DNA of 64,000 bases, taken from positions 20,600,931-20,664,930 of the forward strand of contig CAIIXF020000003.1 in the NCBI GenBank assembly GCA_903813345.2, in the 5' to 3' direction. Below the pieces are notes generated by a model, which did not search any database, was not told the origin of the DNA, and saw nothing but the letters and a program-made list of their open reading frames with translations. Below, in pieces: positions 58,404-64,000 of the stretch. This DNA is from Owenia fusiformis. Its lineage: Eukaryota > Annelida > Polychaeta > Sabellida > Oweniidae. Position 1 is the stretch's first letter; each line of letters begins with the position of its first letter. Made by a program: the position numbers and the translations under genes.

Positions 58404-61394
58404 GAATCTCGATGGTAGTAGTATTTTGTATCAATAACTCTTTTTGATTTTACATTCATCAGGCTTATGTTAAACCGGATTTTGCATTATGTCGTACTAT
58501 TTTTCACCATGTCACTAATCTTAAACTAATAACAATCATACGTTGCCGTATTAAAAATAGACAGTTTACCTAATTGGGAGTATTTAATGTTGCGATTTGC
58601 AAGGCCTCAGTTGTGCATGGAAGTCGAAGCTGGGTGTTAAAATATAAATTGGCTTTTGATGATTATGTATGTCTCAGGCTTAGATCTTTGCGTGATTTAT
58701 TACTTGGTTGTTGGTTGATGGAAGTAGTTGAAGAGTCGAACAAGATTAAAATATCGTGAATATTTCAACTCATTCTGCGATCATGCAAAATATCACATAA
58801 TGATACATACCACGAGACGGGTGTTATGATGATCTGGATCAAGTTGTTCTAAAGTATGATAACCTCTTATATTATTCCTCAATCCCCTTGCAATGGATTA
58901 ATCAACTCTGGTATCAAACATGCCTAACATATTTACTATAATTGTACCTGGTTTATATAATTTTTATAGGCCCCTTAAGAACCTTATAATGATCACATCA
59001 GTAGAAACAGATAGTAAATGTGTAAACATGAGACGGCTTTAGAAAACATAAAAGCACCATGGCCACCGTGGAATCTTTGCAGAAAAGTAAATAGATGCGT
59101 CTGGAAGGTCAATGTGACCCAACTTGAGAAAAGCCAGCACCTGTAATTATGTAACTCCACTCTCTCTCCAAACTCCTTATTTATATCCGAGATGAGATCC
59201 GCTATACAAAGTGCTATAGGAAATTTAAACATTTAAAGATTTCTTCACATATTCTTTCTATTGGTTTGTTTATTGAAAAATACACGCTAAGTGACCGTTT
59301 TCTTCCTAGTCAACTCTACCATTTGCTTTTATCGTTCAACCTCACGTCTTAAAAGAGAGCTTCATCAGTAGAATGTAACTGGCCTCTGCGTACAGGGTAA
59401 TTCAACTCATTTAATAGATTCAGGAACAATCGAACCAATATAATTCAAATTATTAATTCCATTCATGCAAATAATGTTGGCAAAAATATCTTACACATCC
59501 AGGTGGTCAATCACTAGGTAATTGGCATCTGCCATTAATCTACTATGCTTCGGAAACCTATATATGTCGTGAGTCAAAAGTGACAAACACTTTTCAACAG
59601 GTTTGATTGAATTTCCACGTCAGGAGAACAAACAGAAAATGCTTAAACTCAGTCTCTAGCCAACAAACTTGAGATCATGGCTTGAGATCATTACATTGGG
59701 CTCGTTGTGTTATCTAGAAAACCTTTTCTCTCGGTGATAACTTAACTCGATACGAAAATATAATTTTAAAAAATCTGACTCAATTAATATTTCTGTAAAT
59801 TAACAGTTTTTTGTTGAGGCATTTGCTTCACCTGGCTCATGCCTAAGTACACCCTTATTCAAAATCTGATCATCTGCGGGTGTATCTAACAATGCGCGGT
59901 CGTCATTTGATGTATCGTTCTTTTTCTCATTTCTGATATATGGTGGCATTAAAGAATAATACTAACAGACAAAAACATTTTTTTAAATTTATGCAACTAA
60001 ATTTACAAGCAACTGAAAAATCGCAACTCATTTTAACAAGCTCAATGCCAGCCAGATTGGACATCTCTAAGAAGTTCAAGGAATACTACTAGTAATACCA
60101 ATGAATGATGAATCTAAGACAGTTGTAGTAAGTGTTGCTCCACTTACGCTAATTACCAGTTTTGCATCATAAGCATTTTTCATCGTATTAAAAGTTTAAA
60201 ATGTTACATATTGATACATCTTTGGGTGTCACATTTATAAAAGTGATTGCCAAATAAAAATAACAATAATTTTAACTCTCATGACAATTCAATCAAATTT
60301 TCCTTTGAAATGGCACCACCGCCACTTAAGATGTTTAATTCTATATTCATAAATATATAACTGTTCACAGGTTTATACGACTCAGCCATGATTAATAATT
60401 ATTTGCAATCTTGTTTTGAGTCAGGAACTAGGTTGAGCAATCATTTTTCTCTCCACTTTTAAATGATTTCCACAACTTCCCTGTTGCGTCCGTGAGTGAA
60501 AATAACTGTTTTAAGTAAATACCTACGAATGATATTTTTGTCTAAATGGATTTTCCACACGTAGGTTATAGAGGATTTGTATATCTTAATGTATCTAAAT
60601 AAATATTACTTAGATCTCGAATTGTATTTTCTTGTGCCCTTTTAATATGTTTGGTTTGGTATTAGTATCGTAATACAAGCAATTACTGAAATATAACAGC
60701 CCCAAGCAAGCAAATTGAGATAAACGAGTGGAAGATATATTTTCTGCTAATTTTTGGTTACGTCTTCATATTTCCCATTATTATCCCAACGAACGAAGTT
60801 CGGTAGGGATATAGTGAAGTCCTCCGTCCGTCAGTCCGTCCGTACGTCCGTCCATCTGGAAGATAACTCGAATACAAGTGGACGGATTTGCTTCAAAATT
60901 CGCTGAAATATGCATATTGGTAGTTTTACGCAACAATTTTTTTTCAAGATGGCCGCCGCTTTAGAAATGGCGGGAATATTTTGGAAAATCTTAAATTTTT
61001 CATTTTAAACCAAAGAAGTTAATATAATTGTTAAATTTTAATAATATATTCACAACATCTATCTTCTTCACATATGTTCCGAGTTTTTTGGTCTGACCCC
61101 CAGGGGCTGTGTATGGGGGTCGGGAAAACAGGAATTTGCGTTAATTAGTGAAAGTATAGCTTTATTATACTCAGCAGCCTAGCAGAAATTCGCTGTTACT
61201 TAGAGATTTATTTAAAGTCTGGTGACATGATACTTTATTAGATCTAAAATATATTGTCTTCATTATTTGTGCCTTTGAAACTCTTCAATGGTCACTAAAA
61301 TACTTAATTCTGATCGGTGGAAATTCTGATATATCTCTAATGTAAGTATTTTATGGTAAATATTACATTGTGACAAATACAGATTAACAATTAA
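58404..61394. other. no gene recognised; includes (TCCG)n stretch
   Basis: CCGTCCGTCAGTCCGTCCG near 60826-60850 is a short microsatellite embedded in a longer block beginning TATCCCAACGAACGAAGTTC, which looks like a dispersed repeat. No gene is seen. Confidence 0.4.
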
Positions 61395-61870
61395 AAATTG
61401 ATGGCAAAGCAGATGAAAAAGTTGATAACAGAACAGATATACAAATTGGTGACAGAGCAGATGACAAAATTGATTACAAAGCAGATGTCAAAATTGGTGA
61501 CAGAGCAGATGACAAAATTGATTACAAAGCAGATGTCAAAACTGGTAACAGAGCAGATTACAAAATTGATTACAAAACAGATGCCGAAATTGGTGACAGA
61601 GCAGATTACAAAATTGATTATATAGCAGATGTCAAAATTGGTGACAGAGCAGATTACAAAATTGGTTACAAAACAGATGCCGAAATTGGTGACAGAGTAG
61701 ATGAAACAGTTGATTACAAATCAGATGCCAAAATTTGTGACAGAACAGATGACAAAGTTGTTTACAAAGCAGATGTCAAAATTGGTGACAGGGCAGATGA
61801 CAAAATTTATTATAAAGCAGATGTCATAATTGGTGACTGAGCAAATGACAAAATTGATGATTGAGCAGAC
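61395..61870. repeat. 48-bp minisatellite (GACAAAATTGATTACAAAGC)
   Basis: About ten alternating 24-base half-units (ACAAAATTGATTACAAAGCA and TCAAAATTGGTGACAGAGCA). One plus frame stays open for 75 codons as a 16-residue periodic peptide (KLVTEQMTKLITKQMS), which follows from the repeat length being a multiple of three. Confidence 0.9.
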
Positions 61871-62215
61871 AGCAGATTGTCGACTGGGCAGATAGCTAAG
61901 TCGATGACTGTTCAAACGTCAGAAGACTAAAGTGACTGAGTAAGCATCAAGATTGATGATCGTACAGATTGCAAATATTATTCTCAGATGTGTGATTTGT
62001 TACTTAAAGTTCTTAATCTGATCAGGAAAATTGAGTCATTATTCTTGTATTTCTAACACATTTTTAAAATTAAAGTTATGAAAAAATATTCCATTTTATC
62101 TGATTAAATTATGTATCTATTTGGAGCGAAAACACACGTTGATCTTTGATCAAAACATCAAGTAATATGTTCGCATCTTCTTATATATATTTAGTGCAAG
62201 TGAGTATCCATCCTT

Positions 62216-62724
62216 TTGTTGTACCATTATATAACTATAAGAAATGACATTTTAATTAACACACTTCCGAAACAACCCCGAGCCATGTTTGGAAGAAATC
62301 CAAAGTTTTATCAGGCACACCAAACAGCGCCTCTTACAAATAAACATTCATATCTTTCATTACACAAATATCTAGTTCAAGTATTCATGCACTTGCCACC
62401 GTTTGTATCGCAACCCAAGCCAAGGAATCTTAAAATTGATCGATCCTTTCGTTCTATTGGATCGAAGGCATCGAAAACTGGTTTAAACTGAGTTTGAGCG
62501 AAAAATTGCGCATTTTATAAACAGTGAACCAGAGAAGAAGCGGCGAAGATAAGAAGACTTCAACCATCTATAACAGCTAGCATCACTGAGCTTGAGTTCC
62601 AGAATATTGAAAACACTGGGATAACAAAACATACTTCAGCAAGTTACACCATCAGACAATTAAGAACAATTCACTCGGAGCATTTTCTGCATATTATATA
62701 ACGCCTAGTCTACACATTGACAGG
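62216..62724 (+). pseudogene. possible decayed coding segment
   Basis: The plus frame from 62216 gives a Pro-rich stretch (LPKQPRAMFGRNPKF, HLPPFVSQPKPRNLKIDRS) to a stop at 62491. A second open stretch in the same frame follows from 62531 to a stop near 62699 (EEAAKIRRLQPSITASITE), and an overlapping frame reads EFERKIAHFINSEPEKKRRR. ...GACAG followed by GTAAATAT near 62724 resembles a splice donor. The coding-like composition may be real, but no family is recognised and stops interrupt it. Confidence 0.25.
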
Positions 62725-63424
62725 TAAATATAACAATTAAAAATCACTTATATTATTAGAGTAATTAATTTGATACTTATATAACTTGATTGGTGGAATG
62801 ACATTTGAAGATTACGTAGATTATGTGTCATTTAATGGAAAATAAATCTAGGTTCTAACTTCTTCATTGGATATCAGTTTTATTTAAAATAAATTGATAT
62901 ATATTATATTGATCATGTAAATGTTATTGTTGTGAATTTAATAACAAAGAGCTAAGCTAATTGGGGTGAATTTCACCTCTAAAAATGTTACTTATTCTAC
63001 AAGCGCATACCAATAACTATAAACAAACATTAGTTTTTACAGGCCGGGAAACCTCAACATCGTTAAAATGTCTGTCACTTATCTTGTTTAATATACTTTT
63101 GCCGGAGTTTGTACAAATTCAACGCATATTTCCTTGATAAATTATTTTAACCTATGGAAATATAATAGAGGCAAATACGGGGAAAATTGCATAACTCAAA
63201 CCACTAGCACTGTCGAGTTGATTGATAATTCTCCTAATGATGCCCACAAATACATCAATCAACAACCAGTATATGTAGCTACTACCGATAAACATTGAAC
63301 AAAATGCAATGAATTCCTATTTCAATATTCCAAACTTGTTGCGATGTGGAACTAGCTAGTTAATTGACTCGAGGCTACAGCAATCATCTTTAAGAATAAT
63401 TCAACTTAATTTTTTGTATTCTTC

Positions 63425-63850
63425 AATTGAAAAATAGATACGTTGTTGAAAACAGGTCTAAATTAAATTATATGAAGCTACCCAAAGTTTTTGTCTTCTA
63501 CAATTGAAAAATAGGTGTTAAAAATAGGTCAGACAACCAATGGTTTTTGTTTTCTACAATTGGAAATAGGTCTAATTATACGAAACTACTTAAAGTTTTT
63601 GTCTTCTACAAATAGGTCTATATTGAATTATATGAAGCTACCAAAAGGTTTGGCTTTCTACATTTGGAAAGTAGCTGTTAAAATAGGTCTATATTAGATT
63701 ATATGAAGCTACCCAAAGTTTTTGTTTTTAACAATTGAAAAATTGTTGCTGAAAACAGGAATCACACGAAGCTACCTAGCTAACTTTTTGTTTTCTACAA
63801 TTGAAAAATAGGTGACGTTGAAAGTAGGTCTACATTAAGTTATATACAGG
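63425..63850. repeat. degenerate tandem repeat of about 70 bp
   Basis: Recurring blocks ATATGAAGCTACCCAAAG, TTTTTGTCTTCTACAATTGA and AAAATAGGTCTA repeat about six times with variable spacing. It is non-coding. Confidence 0.75.
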
Positions 63851-64000
63851 TGCATCACATTTTCAAATTTGAGAGACGGACTTTAAGATAGATGTGATTA
63901 AGAACATGAATATAAGAATGTCAGAAAAACACACAGATAGCAGTGGAATAAATGGGTAGCATAGTTTTTAGCCGGCATTGGTAATGCTACCCAACAATGA

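Overview
This window looks like nuclear DNA of an invertebrate animal. It is AT-rich, its coding exons are short and separated by introns of a few hundred to a few thousand bases with ordinary GT/AG borders, there are no operons, and many decayed mariner-like, foldback and MITE-type elements are present. The main gene family (two peritrophin-like chitin-binding modules followed by a laminin-G-like module) resembles the Pif/BMSP-type shell and cuticle matrix proteins known from molluscs and other lophotrochozoans. A mollusc-like lophotrochozoan is therefore my best guess, but it is an inference and not proven by the sequence.

Layout. Four multi-exon paralogues of the chitin-binding/laminin-G family were assembled by hand from splice sites and reading phase. 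Gene A (5120-9164, minus) and gene B (13833-21344, minus) have matching nine-exon structures and are about four-fifths identical in the laminin-G exon, so they are a tandem duplicate. Gene C (32638-38004, minus) and gene D (41511-45504, plus) are more diverged and stand head to head. All four stay in frame from the first exon seen to the stop, but no convincing signal-peptide exon was found for any of them. Two relics of the family also survive: a decayed laminin-G exon inside an intron of gene B (17874-17978) and decayed exons 2 and 3 of a further copy (26255-26568).

Between genes B and C lie two other genes. An intronless open frame (31031-32029) encodes a secreted or membrane-anchored kinase-like protein of the PKDCC/VLK type in which three active-site positions appear substituted, so it may be a pseudokinase. 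A two-exon candidate on the plus strand (22495-22581 and 27633-27754) joins in phase into an acidic, six-cysteine secreted-type peptide that long-ORF searches would miss. PKDCC-type kinases act on extracellular proteins, so a kinase-like protein beside extracellular matrix genes is suggestive, but no functional link can be read from the sequence.

The rest is mobile-element debris: mariner-like remnants (510-2670), several foldback elements whose arms are built from short tandem subrepeats (14338-15772, 23084-24456, 39088-40048, 48531-49545, 50985-51530), long inverted repeats (28721-29434, 56896-58403), two 469-bp TTAA-flanked MITE copies (51703-52171, 52963-53431), a second MITE pair (53533-55138), and minisatellites at 3736-4082, 46172-46680, 61395-61870 and 63425-63850. 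The last 18 kb (45.6-64 kb) contains no gene I can support.
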